DNA of 64,000 nt from Hymenolepis diminuta (Eukaryota > Platyhelminthes > Cestoda > Cyclophyllidea > Hymenolepididae): positions 821,694 to 885,693 of the forward strand of contig CAADRB010000051.1 in NCBI GenBank assembly GCA_900708905.1. Direction: 5' to 3'. The notes beneath the pieces were generated by a model. The model ran no database searches. It was not told the origin of the DNA and was given only the letters and a program-made list of their open reading frames with translations. This document shows positions 1 to 16,440 of this stretch, one piece after another. How positions within the stretch are numbered: position 1 is the first letter of the stretch; each line of letters begins with the position of its first letter. The translations under genes and the position numbers were made by a program.

Positions 1-3000
1 TTGTTGGGGTCTACATTTCACATCGGAGACCCTTGTGTCGAACTGTTCTTATTATACTCAAAACTTCCTTCTTGCTCACACTTTCAAAATTATGCAGCGG
101 TCTTCACGTTATTGCCTTTACTCTTACTGACAAAGTAGACAACCACTTAAATTGCCCCTTATCACATCAATTAGCACAGGTGACTCATGCAAGGAGTTGC
201 AGCGGTAGCAGAGAGCATAGCAGCAATATATTGCTACGATAATATCTCTATCTAAACTCGTAAGAATATTTATGGTGTATGGGACCTAGCAAACTTGAAT
301 TGTCTGATTCATTCTCTGTGCCGTAATTACTTTTACCTCTTCGCATCTCTGCCCTCCCACATTGTAACAAGTTCGGGAGATTAGGTCTTGCTCAGCCCTT
401 CATAATTTGATCTACATCGTGAACGATGTGTATATATGCTCTGGTTCTTTCATCCTTGTCAAGCAGTCTTCTTTTTTCATCTTATACCTTCCTTTTTGTA
501 TCTAATCTTCTGATACATATTTTTGAGATAATTCAAATTCTTATAGCCCTTTTGTTGGTCAATATTAATCAGTAGTGTCGAACATTCCGTTCCCTAGACT
601 TGTGTAGATGTTTTGAACCCTCTAACTTTCAGTACGACTGCCACGATAGTCTCTTTTGCTTTTAATGTCGAGGATATTCCCTTAAAAGTATCGATTGACG
701 CTTTGGCTTTGTTTTCAGTTTTTTTAATGCCCGAAGGTAGCAGGTCATTTATAATACTTTTTCCGGTCATAAAAAATTGAACCGAATGAGATTCCCCCAA
801 ACGCACAAATCATGAGGGTCTTACGAACAAGATGGTGCAAACTGCTACTTAGAATATGCAGAAATCCAGCCCAAGCTCTCCTATTTTTATACTTTGCTTC
901 CCTTTATTCAGTTAATGTAATATTGAGACCTATACATCCCTTGTCCATATCATCCCATTGCCACAACCTTTTGTTTTAATGTACTTAATAAATAGTGCAG
1001 GGCTTTGAACAGTCTATAGGTTCACTATACGTTAGCCTCAATAATTTCCTGACAGTTCTATCCAGTTTAAATGGTTTTAATCAGTTGAATCTATTCGGAC
1101 CTTAGTATAAATCCGTGGCCCAACTTGACAAATTAATTCAATGTAAGTTGTGGTTGAGGACATCTTTATAAAAGTGAATCTAAGCATTCTTTGATTATTT
1201 CAAATAAAAAATGATAGTATTAAACATTTGTATTTTATCTGTTATATTCCAGGGTTGATTTCTTTCAGAGATGTCAAAAGAACCGAGAAGTCGCAGTATA
1301 AATTTGCCATTGAGAATTTTCACTTTTGAAGAGTCACTTGAACCTTTGCTTTTTAAAGTTTACAGTGGTTATACTTATTAAATTCTTATGCTCTTTGTTA
1401 TTTATCCCAAAAGAATAGCTGATTTTACTAGATAGTAACAACACTATATCCGTCCTATTTATCAGCTTTCTCTTTTATCCCTGGTTAATATTTCATTTCT
1501 CAAAAAGACCGGCTAGGTCGAATAAAACTTTTCACGCAAACTGACGAATTTTCCCATGTGTCTTCACGAAAACACGACGGGAGAGGTCTTTGTTTGCGCG
1601 AGTGGATGAATATTTGGCGGAGAGGTAGGGATGGGGGTTGTCCGTTTGCACTGGCGTCGCTGGTTATCAGTGGTAGCCGTCATCGTGAGTCATCCGCAGC
1701 AGCCTTTCAATGTCTCTCCATCAAACACGGAGGGCCCTTTCTTAACTCCCCTTCTATTGTGACTCACTGAGTTTTATAGGTAGGCCCACGTACGCAGAGC
1801 GGGCTTTTTCATAACTGTGCAGTTTAGCTATCTGTTCTACAAAACTCCTTTCATCTTCATCGATTAAGTCCCGGCCTAAGACATTTCTGGAAATGAAGAT
1901 TCTCTATGATCCATTGAGTTATGGGCATATTTTCTGTCACTATGTTGTTCTTAGTGTTCTAGAATATTCTTCTATTTCGTTTCCAACGCATATATTTTTT
2001 CGACTTTCTTTTTATTCAAATCCAAGAACACAACCTAACACGGGATAGTATCTATCTCAAGGGAGATGACTATGTTAATATGGATCACTGTATCTACCCT
2101 ACTTATTTGTATAGTAAAAAGGGTCTTCTCTAATGTGCTATTAAATGGTTTAATCTTCCTCCATTAGTCTAGAAATTTTTTGTTTTCATTTAATTTGTTT
2201 ATTTTTGTCTATAGAGATTAGCGAGACCGGATGGATTACAACCGTCATAATTAGAGTGTATTATCTCCTTTAACAAAACGCAGGTAGTTCTTTGATATTA
2301 ACAGACAGTTTCGAATTATTCTTTGTGCATTGTCATCTTTGTAAAAATTTTTGATGTCTTTCTAGCGTCAAGTCACAGTTTATAAAGTTCCAGATTTATT
2401 ACTAATGAGCTGACAGCTAGGTTAGTTTCTAAAATCTTCAATCTCAGCGAGTTTGTCACCAAGATATTAGGTCTTGGTTTATCTTGAATAAATAGCATGA
2501 GTAAGTCTCACCTTAAGAATCAGGAAGGTGTGTCTAAGTTAACTTCTGTAAATATCCTTTTTGTGCCCCAGTTATTTAGACGTCATCACGTTTACGGTAT
2601 TATCTTTTTGTCACAAAGAATATTCTTTCAAATTCCCCTCAGCGTGAATCACGAGACGCTCGGTCCTTTCCCCGGTGGACTACTTTTGTAAGAGGCTTTG
2701 GGGGGAAGGGGGGAATTGACAATTCGCTGACTGTCCAGCAAAGCAAAGTGGGGAGGGGCGATAGCATCTCCTCAGCTTGCTGGTTGCGTGCAAGGCGCGT
2801 GCATTGAGATCTGTCACCGTTCTTTTAATTCACATACATTCTCAAAGTCGTTATATGATCTGCTTTGTGGCTAAGTTTTTCGTCATCGTTAGTTAAGTGA
2901 TGGCTAGGTTGTCTCATTTAAGGAGTGGAAAGTAAAATGAATATCTAATTTCCGAGTTTAGATAGTTCATCTTGATTAAACGTTGCTTACTAAGCTGCGT

Positions 3001-5682
3001 TAAGTTGAAAATTTTAGCTATCTCAACTCTGCCATGTTACGATCATTTAAGGTGTTTATGTCACATAAGATCTTTCTGCTTCCTCAACCTTTGGAAGGAA
3101 TGGAATAAAGTAACAAAATCGACCAAACAGACGGTTAATAAGCACTAGATATCATAGACAAGAACTTGCTCAGCAATCCGGGTGACGAATCACTCTTTGA
3201 TACCTTATCTTTATTCTAAATATTTTTTCCCATCCCCTCCTTCCTTTATCGTTCACTGGACACTTTGTTAATCGATTTCGGACGCTTTTCCACAGAAAAT
3301 GTGAAAATTTTTTGCCTTGCTGCGGGTTATCATACAATAATCAATTTACTCAGTTGCAGTAAAACACCTCGAGAATGTTTTCCTCTTCTTAAACTCATTT
3401 TCTCCAAAAAGATACATTTTCTTTTCTAAAACTCTTATCTTAAGAGACAAAGATAAAGAGACAAAGGAACCGAAAAATTCATCATACTACTGCGAGCTAC
3501 TTTCTGATTTCCAAATTGAACTTTCCTTCTTGAACAACAAGGACTAATTCAAGCAATACTCCTATAAGTTTACTACATAGGTCATCGCCTTTTTTTAATA
3601 ATCTACTTCCGCCTTAGGTATACGACGGTTATTACTGCTCCAATTAAACCATAAATATATGAGAGTGTTTCCACAACGCATGAGAAAATATGAGCTAGTC
3701 CAATTTTTGAAGAATGGAATGGCGAAAATGCCAATTCCGCTCACCCACTGGCCACAGACCGCACTCCTTCAGACCGCACAATGACAGCTGACGTCCGTTA
3801 GAGTGACTACACACCAAAAAGGGCTCGTAAATTATCACCAGTTCTCCCCCTCATAGGTTGTTGCACTTGGGCTTTTATGACCGCACCTCCTGTCTACCAC
3901 ACACCATTCTCTTTGGTCTTACCCCGAAAGTTTTTGGCTTGTTGAACTACCCAAATTCCGATTCTTTTTATCGTTTTAGTGTTGGTATTTCGAACCATCA
4001 GCCTTTTATTCTCAGCAGAAATATTAACCTGGTGTATTTACTCATTTCGCATTTTTAGCCGCGCTTAAACGGTTAAAGTACCTCTTCGTTATGCTCTTCA
4101 TCTGATTGGATGCCACAATTTGCTTAATCACCAAGTTATTTTTTCACTACTAATCATGTTATTGATTAAATTGTATGCTCCATTTTGTTGGCTGGAGCCT
4201 ATTTTCTTCCAAGTGATTTGTTCTAACCTGTCCAATTAGATATTGGTTGGAACTACAATCCTAATTGGTATATCATTATTTTCTCCAAGGAACTTTCCAA
4301 TTATATTAGCCCCGATTGGCTAATCGAAAGCCATGACGACCGTTGGTTTATCCAGTCCCTTTCTTCAGACTTTCGATTGCTTATGACCAATTGCTGTATA
4401 ATTTTGGTTGTTTACTTATCACTCACCTTCGATTCGCTGTATGAATAATAACGTATCTGTCTACTTAGACGCTTTTGCAATGACGCAGTAAATTACTAAA
4501 ATGACGGTCGAAAATGACGCCACGTCAAAATACCGCGACTTAGATTAACACAAGCCATCTGATGAACGGGTGGAGATTAATGGAATTTGGTAGAAAATAC
4601 ATATATTTGAGAATTTGCTTGCCTGAAAGTTAACCGTGAGGTGATTATTTCAGACGCACTGATTTTGTTTTCAGACATCTGTGGTGCACTGGGTGTGTGA
4701 GAAAAAGTCACCTAATTGACGTCAGTGAATCTAGCCAGCAACATAGGGGTTTTTGTGCTTACATAAACATGTTCCCTTTCCCTTTAAAAGAATTTTAGCC
4801 GCTTTAGAATCGTCTGGAGTTGTTTGATCATGACGGCTCCATGCGACTGGTGCGATTGTCTGGCAGTCTCGGTTTTGATAAAAGATCAGTTCATTTGACA
4901 AACGTTGCCAAAAGAACGATGTTATTTATCATAATTGGTGCAAGCATTATTTTTATCATGAGAAAAATATTTTATTCTCCCAAAATTATCATATCAGAAT
5001 TTTATGGGGGTTTTTCTTCGTTACTTGAATTTTGGTAACTATGAGTGAGTATGCATTTTTTCGCAAATCATGACCGAGACTTTAGCAAGAGAAATAGTGT
5101 TTACCTGTTTTGTCTAATAAAATACCTCAGGAAACTTTCATTAATCAATGAGCAAACTTAATTTCCTCCGAAAAGATAGGAATTCTTTCAAATAAGATTT
5201 TTTTACCAAAATACTCGATTTGATTCTTTGTATAGAATATATTTAATGTTTACTGTTACTACTCAAGCTGTTATGGACCTTAGGCATTTATGTTACTTAG
5301 TGTTACATTTCTTTTCTTTTCTTTGATCCACATTGTAAAATCCGGCATCTCTTTGATTAAAGGCCTCTAATTTGATCTTCCATTCATAGATTATGGTCTA
5401 ATGCTACTCAAACTTCCAAGTTAAGGATTTAAAGATTCAATGCTACTTGATACTGAAGGCTTTTTTTAACTAGTTATCTTCGGTCCTACATTGTTTTTAA
5501 TGTTGAAAGTGGTCTGAGTGTTCATCATAGCTTGAAGTACGAAAAGTACAACAAACTAGGATTAGTAGGTTTTGCTTGAAAAAACCTAAGTAGTATCGTC
5601 ATAATAATAATACCTCAATAGATGAAACATCGATGTTTAAAAAGAATAATGTAACTAAATTTCCGTCCTTTCTATCTTTCAG
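1..5682. other. Non-coding upstream/intronic DNA before the kinase exons
   Basis: No exon could be recognised here in either strand. I looked for the kinase glycine loop (G-x-F-G-E-V), for the W-E-I-P linker that precedes Src kinase domains, and for SH2/SH3 signatures, and found none. The stretch is mostly AT-rich. Two GC-richer islands stand out (about 1,540-1,800 and 2,640-2,830), the second with runs of six G around 2,699-2,716, and a CCAAT/ATTGG-rich patch lies at about 4,100-4,450. Since the kinase exon at 5,683 starts inside the N-lobe, this is probably intron of that gene, at least in its right part. Confidence 0.5.
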
Positions 5683-8683
<3,001 letters not shown>

Positions 8684-8923
8684 GATGTTGATGTAAAAAT
8701 ACGAAAAATTGGGAAATCGGATCAGTCAATATATTTTACGTGTGTGACATTTATTTTTTCTTCTCGTCCGAGTGGATTACCTCGTTCTAAATCGTGTGTT
8801 CGTGCGTCCATTCTCTCACTTCTCCCAATCTACTTCTCCTTTCTCTTGTATCTAATTCTCTGCACACACACACACGTAAAAGACGACCCTCCCTACTTAT
8901 CTCCATTACTTGACATTCTATTA

Positions 8924-8929
8924 AATAAA
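8924..8929 (+). terminator. Probable polyadenylation signal of the kinase gene
   Basis: AATAAA about 240 bases after the kinase stop codon, the first canonical hexamer on the + strand in the 3' flank. Confidence 0.55.
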
Positions 8930-8934
8930 TACGT

Positions 8935-11900
8935 TGAGGCTGAATTCAGATATTTTAATTAGTTTAATTAGAATACCTCGGTCATGGTGTTTTAATCAAT
9001 TAATACTAGTATATTAGTATACCAGTATAGTAAATCCAATACTATATTTCATTTACCTGACTCTCTAATTCGTGTAATCAGATAGAATTCTGATTGGTAA
9101 CATCTTTATATACGTGCAGTAATAATTGAATTTTTAACGAGATTATGTTCTAATAGTTCATTTGATTGGACTTGCTTAATCATATACGTGTAACTAACTC
9201 GTGTTCCTGTTGGTCGGGCGGTTGCATGTGCGCACGCAATGTTTAAGTATATCCGTACTTTTCTCACTTTGTTAAGGCGCTTCATTGAATAGAATTGCTT
9301 AGTCATGGAAATATAGCCAATTAGGACACCGTGAATAGGGACAAGGTGTTGATTGGCTAGTGAGCAGCACGGACGCACGTGGATGCCGAGTGCATTCCAC
9401 TCTGGAATTAATTAAATAACTTTTAAATAAATATATTTTTGCAAGATAAAGTGTTGCAAAATATGCAATTTAATTAGTTCTTTTTTAAAAAGCAAACAGA
9501 CAGGTTGTAAAGCCCAAATAGGCATAATATATTTAAAAATGTAGAAGTTCCTTAGCGATGGTAGATTTTGTTAAAGTGGTAAATAACTTGTTCATTTAAT
9601 TCATTTGCTTGCATTGGAATTTGTTATTATTTTTCTCTCTCTTAGGAAAGTACGGTCGAATTTTAAGTGCCAGAGAGGCGTTCTGACCAGAATGTTTTCG
9701 ACGATTAGTTTATCCTAGAAGTTAAATAATAATAATAAGGTTAGTATCTTGTCGTAAAAGAGGATACATAGGGTATAGGGACGTGGTCTGTTTGGCTCGA
9801 GATTTTCGCTTGTACACGAATCAGCTCAGTTGGAGAAAATGCTCTTGCATTCTCCACTGCCTTAGGATTTTCATTAAGTTTATCCACCTGCAGGATAAAA
9901 CGTTCGTCTCAAAAGTCTATGGAATATATAGTTGCAAGCACTGCACTTACTTTCAGGATTGCATATGATATTCTGATAATATAGTGGTTCAAACGCCCTT
10001 TTCCGTTTTAAGATTCAAACATCCATAAATTTGGCTTTTGCAGTGATTTATTCGAAAATGCAAAACCTTTGCTCCCTTTTCTGCAAATATTCACATAAAC
10101 AAAGCTGTATTTTATCGTCCTTCCTCGGGTTCCCTTGAGGATAGGTTTGACAAATTTGGAGTAGACTTTGTTAGGCGTTTTGGTCATGAGAGATAAGTCA
10201 AAAACTTCTTGATATCTTGCCTAATTTGAGTCAGCTATGACTTTGTGTGAACTTATGAAAAGCAGATTTTTCATAAATCTGAATTTTGCCAACTGGGAAG
10301 TTTCTTTTATCTCACAATTGCTACAAGCATTTTTCTTTCCAAGATGATTTTGTAAGTCCAACTAATTTATAAATTAATAACACAAACGAAAGTGAACAGT
10401 GAGGAATAAGAAAGCAACTCAGTATACAAAAATAATGAGAAAAAAAACAGTGTTACTGAAAGTATTCTATCTGATAAACATGATAACACTCATTCCAGTA
10501 ACTAGGATCAGGATTCATTTTTAATTCATGACAGTTTTTAATCTTTTTGGTCTAGATGTCTGCAGAGTTCTCCAAATAGTTGTCTGCCAGACACTACGGT
10601 GATAAATAATTCACCTTGAAAAAATTCAAAGTGCAACAGTTGGTAATTTTAACACTAATCAAGTTAGAATATTATCGATTGAGCCAATGGATGAGTCATG
10701 CAAAGTTGCAAAAGATATCGATTGATCACACATGCACGAAATTTCACCACCTTAAAGTGCTCCCACCGATCCATTGTAACATTAAGCGATGATTTGATTT
10801 TACTCCTTTCCTTTACTTGATCTTAATTAATTGCAATATAATCTAATAGAAGTCTTTAATTATTTGAAGAACACTTAAATCTCAGTTAAATTTTTGTCGG
10901 AAGAAAGTTTTCCATCAAAATAACAGGAATGTTTATGAAATTTAAAATTCTAAACTCCTGCTAAATTTTCTTTACACGTTTCAGTATTTAAGATACGATC
11001 TTCAGTTATTATTTTCCACCAAAAAGTAGTGTTAAGTGAATTTAACAGGCGATTATATTTATTTATGTCGTTAGAAAACCTATTAATCGCTTCACGAAGG
11101 TGCAAAAAAGTATTTTTCTGATAAATATTTCGAGTTTCATTCAATTGGGTAATTAATAAAATTGTTATCTTTACAGCCACTAATGGAGATACTGAACTGA
11201 AAATATTTTAAATAACCATGCATCATTGTTTATTCAATCTCCCTTCCACTGAAGAAGTTTAATTTCCAAGAGGTAAACTAATGCAAAACAGCCGTTTATT
11301 TTGGACTCTATATGACTTTTGCAATCACAATTAGGAAACACATTTATTATGACATTTGTCACACTTCGCTGATGCGTTTCCGTGAGAATTGAAGCACCTA
11401 AGGTGGAGAAAAATCTCAGAAAGGGTAAATTATTTACATGATGGGAGTAAGTTTCGTTTCTTTTTCTGCCAGTCGTTTAGGGTAATTGTACAAGAGTGCA
11501 GTAAAAAAGATCTTTTTGTACGAAAATGTTTTGACAAGTTGAACAAGTAGACAAGTTGGCTAAGTTCCTTTTAAACTTAAAAAATGTCAACCAAAAACCC
11601 GTTCATTGATTTGCCATTGGATTAGTGCAGAATTTGTTTACAATTATTTTGAATCAGATTCATTTAAACAGATTTAAAGACTAGGAGGTGGCGAAGAACG
11701 ATGCCCATTTAATGTTATTACACAAAATAATATATATTCTTGAATAAGTATATGTTCAAAAATGTTCAATGTTATCTGTGTTGTAATAGCTTGAGACTTC
11801 GGGAGAAATTTATATAAACATTCACCTATTGAAATTATAGCCCACTCTCGATGGCAAATTTAAAGTGACCTTCTTTTATGTGTTTATAATATATGATTTT

Positions 11901-13090
11901 TGATGCAGTCAGTAGAGGTGGCTTGTGGTAAAACCACTGCTGAAAACTCACTTAAGCTTCTTACTGATTAGTTCAAGTTGTCAAATTTCTCAAATTCTAT
12001 CAAAAGAAGTCACATTCTTTCTCTCTATCTAATCAATAATTCACTTGTCCGGAGGAGAGACGTCTTCTCCGTTTTTCATATCTCCATCATTGTTTTACGC
12101 ACCTGTCTATCTTTATGCCAAGGCTCGTCAAGGTTAGGAGTGAAGTTAGCTTTGGAATTTTTCTATGATGCTTTGATATTACGAAATAATACCTAAGTAC
12201 ATTTATTTGATATTTAAAAATTACATAGAACGCCTGTAAATTATATTATTTACAAATGCCAACTTAATTGGACTGGTTGATGTTACTACTCTTTAACTAT
12301 AAGTAGGATAGAATGTATCTGACTCAACAAAGAAGAAAACACACCATTTCTTTTCTTAGTTTCAGTCATAAACTCTATTTTGCCCACAAAATAAAAAAGG
12401 AAAGTAATAATTATTTCAGTTATAATTATCATCTACTGAACACCCAAATAATTAAAAAAATGCCTGTTGCAATTTCTGCAAAATTGAAAAATTAAGCTAT
12501 CACTTAATAAACAAAAACATTAAGATTGTAACCAATTGTAATCAATTGGAAATCCCTGAATAATAATGGTAGTTGGAAGTGCTTATCCGGATAATGAATG
12601 AAAACAAACATGAATATTATATTGAGAATACGGAAATAATGGCCCGAAAAATATCTTCTTGGCAAAATGATCTTCCAAAACGTTTGTAGACATTTCAGTG
12701 AAAATTAAATGAATATTTTTCGATAAGGGGTATTAAAATTTATTTGATGTTCACTAATTTATCTTATCAAACTTTAGACCCAATTTTTCTCTTAGAATGG
12801 AGCTTATTTGTTACAAGCAAAAAATAAGTAATAAAATCATAAGTCATCAACCATTTAAATATTAAAATTTTGATTTAATTGACATTTTATCTGGCGTTCT
12901 TATCTTTATGCGATAGAATAGTAAATTTAAGCGTATTTGCCATTGATCGATCAATAGTTGGCAGATCCTACGTCGATACGGACATATGGTTCACATTCTA
13001 TAACTGCTACAGTCATTTATCAGGTAAATATACAGGGTAGAAATCAGATTATTTACGAAAAGTTTTGCTTAGGCGACAATAAAAAGCCCC
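8935..13090. other. AT-rich stretch with no recognised gene
   Basis: Only short open frames without splice-supported or family-like content. A patch at 9,070-9,390 holds several ATTGG/CCAAT pentamers and an ATTGGCTAGTGAG string (near 9,352) that nearly recurs at about 19,544. Nothing else supported. Confidence 0.5.
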
Positions 13091-13125
13091 ATGTTAATCT
13101 GCAAGGACGGGAAACACCCCACCTA

Positions 13126-13254
13126 CCTTAATCCCCTCGAGGCGCACATAGATGGCGCACCAAAGTTGGGATCAAAGCATTTGGCAATGTCGTAGCAGGA
13201 AGACAGCTTCACAGTGATGTTGTCTCTTCTGCCCAGACGGCCATATATTTTGTT
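13126..13254 (-). pseudogene. Short coding-like fragment, unidentified
   Basis: A GC-richer island in AT-rich DNA whose - strand holds a 43-codon stop-to-stop frame with a protein-like composition (segments such as RRDNITVKLSS and AKCFDPNFGAPSMC). At its 3' end the reading runs into GTAGGTGG, which could be a donor, but no acceptor is evident on the other side. It may be an isolated exon or a relic of a mobile element. I do not recognise the family. Confidence 0.22.
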
Positions 13255-14251
13255 TCAGGAGGTAATAAAGTGTGGACGTAAGACGACAATGGCTAACCCT
13301 GATGTTACGGTTGCCGATTTCGCTACTTAAGGGCTCACTGTGTAACATCATAACTTTTCACTCGGATATCTAGCCTTATCACTCTTTTTGGCTCTGTGCC
13401 TGCAACAATGAATAAGAAAAGAAAAGTTATATTTTAAGCAATAATCAACTCTGCGTTTGTTGTTTATTGAAGGAAAAAGTGTTCTAAGCCATTAAGAAAA
13501 GTTTTAACAATAGGTGACCTAAGTAGAGCAAAGGTTTTATTGAACGGCTTTCGTGAGAAACTCGCATTTTACCACCCATCCAGTTGATTAGCGTGGTTTG
13601 AAATTTATATCATTGGATATGCACCAATGAGCATCGACCTCGTGACCTCCGACTAGACAGATGTACATATTGACCAATGCATCACAGGCACACAAGCGGG
13701 ACAAAGAAAGACATCAGAACTGATCAACTTGTTTCACTTGCTTATTTATATTGGGAGATTATTATCTTTAAAAGGTAATAGCCATAAATGGTAAGAAAAT
13801 TTACCATATTACCTAAAGCGCGCACTTTCAACAAACTGATAAAAATACATATGAATAAAATGATGTATCTCTAAGATGCACCCATACAAACGCAGCCCTC
13901 CCATAAGTACATAATCTTTTTTGACTTCCTCCTTTCAATATCGAGTATTTACATGCAAACTTATGGAAGAAATAGAAAATTTTCATCATTAGAGCACACT
14001 TGAGATTGGTGGAAGATAATACCTGCATAGGAATCGAAAAGCTGAACTCAAACAATTTTAATGGTATTCTGACATGATCTGCTCTACTAGTAGGTAAGCA
14101 AAATTTAGATTTCCTGAGTAATTGCACTAATTACAAATACAAAACCGACCATATCCTCAATGTCAAAAGAAGCCACACGTTTCGTATTACAGTTTGTTTT
14201 ATATTATACGCTCTTTACAACCTTAATGGAAATCAACCCCTCTGAATAAAA

Positions 14252-14715
14252 GGGTGTTGCAGTTAGGGTAACAACTAACGGATGACAGTTAACACCAGTT
14301 CTAGAACAGAGGACCAAAAACTGTTTAGGCCAAAATGTATTGATCATGTCACAATAAGGACTCAAGCGGGTAAAAGAGGAATGAGGAACGAAGGCGATGA
14401 GACGGCAGCGTGGGAGTAGGTTATGACAAGCGTGTGTGGAAATACAAAGACAATTTATATGAGTCACTTGGGCAAAGACGTGCGTGAGGACATGGGTGTA
14501 GTGTGCGTCTAATGATAGGGACGGTAATAGAAAGGGGAAATCGATAGACACGTTTAGACATGACGGATAGGGGTTTTGAATTATGGGTCTAAAGATGTCA
14601 CTGCGATTCCGTGGACGAAAACCGAAGTATTTTCATATGCGAATAAAGAGTAATTTTGGGAATGCATAGGGAGTCATCCTTCAAGGGGAATAATAGGTGA
14701 AAAATAAAGATTCTT
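14252..14715 (+). repeat. Dispersed repeat family A, copy 1 (reference orientation)
   Basis: About 460 bp, recognisable in four other places. It begins near GCAGTTAGGGTAACAACTAACG, continues through TATGAGTCACTTGGGCAAAG (14,459) and GACGGATAGGGG, and ends near GGAGTCATCCTTCAAGGGGA. Stop-poor - strand frames overlap it but are not conserved as protein between copies, so it reads as a non-coding interspersed repeat. Confidence 0.75.
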
Positions 14716-15114
14716 ATGTAAAAAGGTTATTTTAGAGGAAAGTAACTTTTACTTATGATTATGTAAACCAATTGAAGTAAACTGAATCCTGAACTTCTCC
14801 TTTATTATTAGTCGAAAAATGCTTACTTAGCTTTAGCCAATATTAGAATTCCATTGAATCCATTAACATAGATGGTATTACTATTATAATTACCCACGAC
14901 AAAGAAAAAATGAAAATATTACTTCATAGGAAGTATCTAAACACGGGAACGGATTTGGGGTAAGGCAATGGGATCGAGTATAAGTGGAAGTCAAAGTCAG
15001 AAAGTCAACTGTCTGACAAAATTCGAATTTTGGAATCAGATTTTTCTTTTTACTTCTCGGATCTAGCTTATCGCGTCATGTCCGAAAGTTTCAGACTAAA
15101 AATTTCGTTATTTT

Positions 15115-15240
15115 CCCTTTTTGAATGAATTCATGTTCGCGGCGTTCAGATGCTCTTGATTAATTTATAAATTAAGATGGTTGGTCAGCCACTTCAAATA
15201 ATTTGTTCTTTTAGTAGTCAAGATGCTAGCAGATGATCAA
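15115..15240 (-). repeat. Dispersed repeat family E fragment
   Basis: The reverse complement contains GACCAACCATCTTAATTTAT and GCGAACATGAATTCATTC, matching the body of the family E repeats at 16,370 and 20,575. Confidence 0.5.
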
Positions 15241-15949
15241 AACTGTCATGAAACGTTGATAGACATTTGTAGCTAAACTACTACTAGAAAGAGAACTATA
15301 ATATCTCAGCCCTTTGAAGTCAGATGTCTCTTTAATCCATAAATGATGCTTCAGGAGAGTTATAAGTTACTATTGATATACTTCATAAAATGATGTTACT
15401 GAAAAGGAATGAGACAAAACGCGAGATCCAAATTTTGAGCTCACTGAAATACAGAATACTGCAACTATTTTTTAGTAAAGCAGTTTAATAAAGACGTCCA
15501 TGTGGCATACGTATCAACCGCCGAAGACATGACTCAAGGACGAGTCAGCATATTTATATTGTCTAGGAAAATAAACTGGCCGCTTTTCCTGTCTGAAATA
15601 ATTAATTCGTAAATTTACTTTGGAATTTAAACCTGTTCGAACAAATTAATTGCCAAAGGTTTATAAATTTAAGACGGCGCCTAATAGTTCGATATGAAGA
15701 TAATAATTTTTAATTTAAGCTAAATATACTAATCTGAGAGGGTAAATGTGTATACATATGAAAATGTGTTTAATAGTGGAACGTTTTTTGTTTCTAATAC
15801 ATAATTAATATAAGAATGAGGTGATCCTTGAGCCAATTCTGTTGTGCTCTGATTGGACGGTGTTATTCATCAATGCCAGAGACTGCCTGACCTTGAATAT
15901 GACTGGAAAGGAGGAGTAGACGTCTCTGTCTGCTGCGCAAATAGAGTCT

Positions 15950-15974
15950 GTTGTCTGGTCTGGTCTGGTCTCAA
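15950..15974 (+). repeat. Short tandem TCTGG repeat
   Basis: TCTGG repeated about three times (GTCTGGTCTGGTCTGG region) downstream of two CCAAT/ATTGG pentamers (about 15,835 and 15,853). Too short to interpret. Confidence 0.5.
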
Positions 15975-16364
15975 TAGGCGGTCTCGCGTTTCGGATGCAA
16001 ATCCACTATTTTGGTAGGTTCCTTTGATGCATTTATATCCTCATAGAGAATATGAAAAAATTTCGGCTTTTTTCCTTTTCCCCTTCGTTATTTTAGTCGA
16101 AAATGATTGCTTAAAAGTTCAGAAGTTAACCTAAGAGATTGACCTAAGGCTGCGCATTTTTAAAACAGTCTCCTAAAATATGAAATTATGGAACGAAATT
16201 GCTGAAAGAATGCTCTTATACTGCTTATTAGTAGTAGTAGTAGTACCCTGGACGATATTAATTTACACTACTAATGTTAATAATGCCTTTACTAGTTCCA
16301 CCTACTACCTCCTCAAGAAGTTAAAATTATCCAAAGCGACATTATCAAACACTCAATTAAATCA

Positions 16365-16440
16365 ACTGGCCAATGAGCTCTGAATATTGCGGACATGAAC
16401 TCAGTCAGAAACACAGGGATTAGATTCTAGAATTTTAGTT
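16365..16440 (+). repeat. Dispersed repeat family E fragment
   Basis: Contains TTGCGGACATGAACTCAGTC followed by CAGAAACACAGGGATTAGAT, near-identical to the reverse complement of the copy at 20,575. Confidence 0.55.

Noticed and set aside
33..242. 69-codon + frame at the left edge
   Set aside because: No motif, no splice context and AT-rich simple composition; expected by chance.
1540..1800. GC-rich island considered as an SH2/SH3 or P-loop exon of the kinase
   Set aside because: All six frames lack the diagnostic residues; a GEVF string there has no glycine-loop context and runs into a stop.
14204..14551. 115-codon - frame rich in His, Cys and Leu
   Set aside because: Lies in repeat family A; the frame is not preserved in the other four copies.
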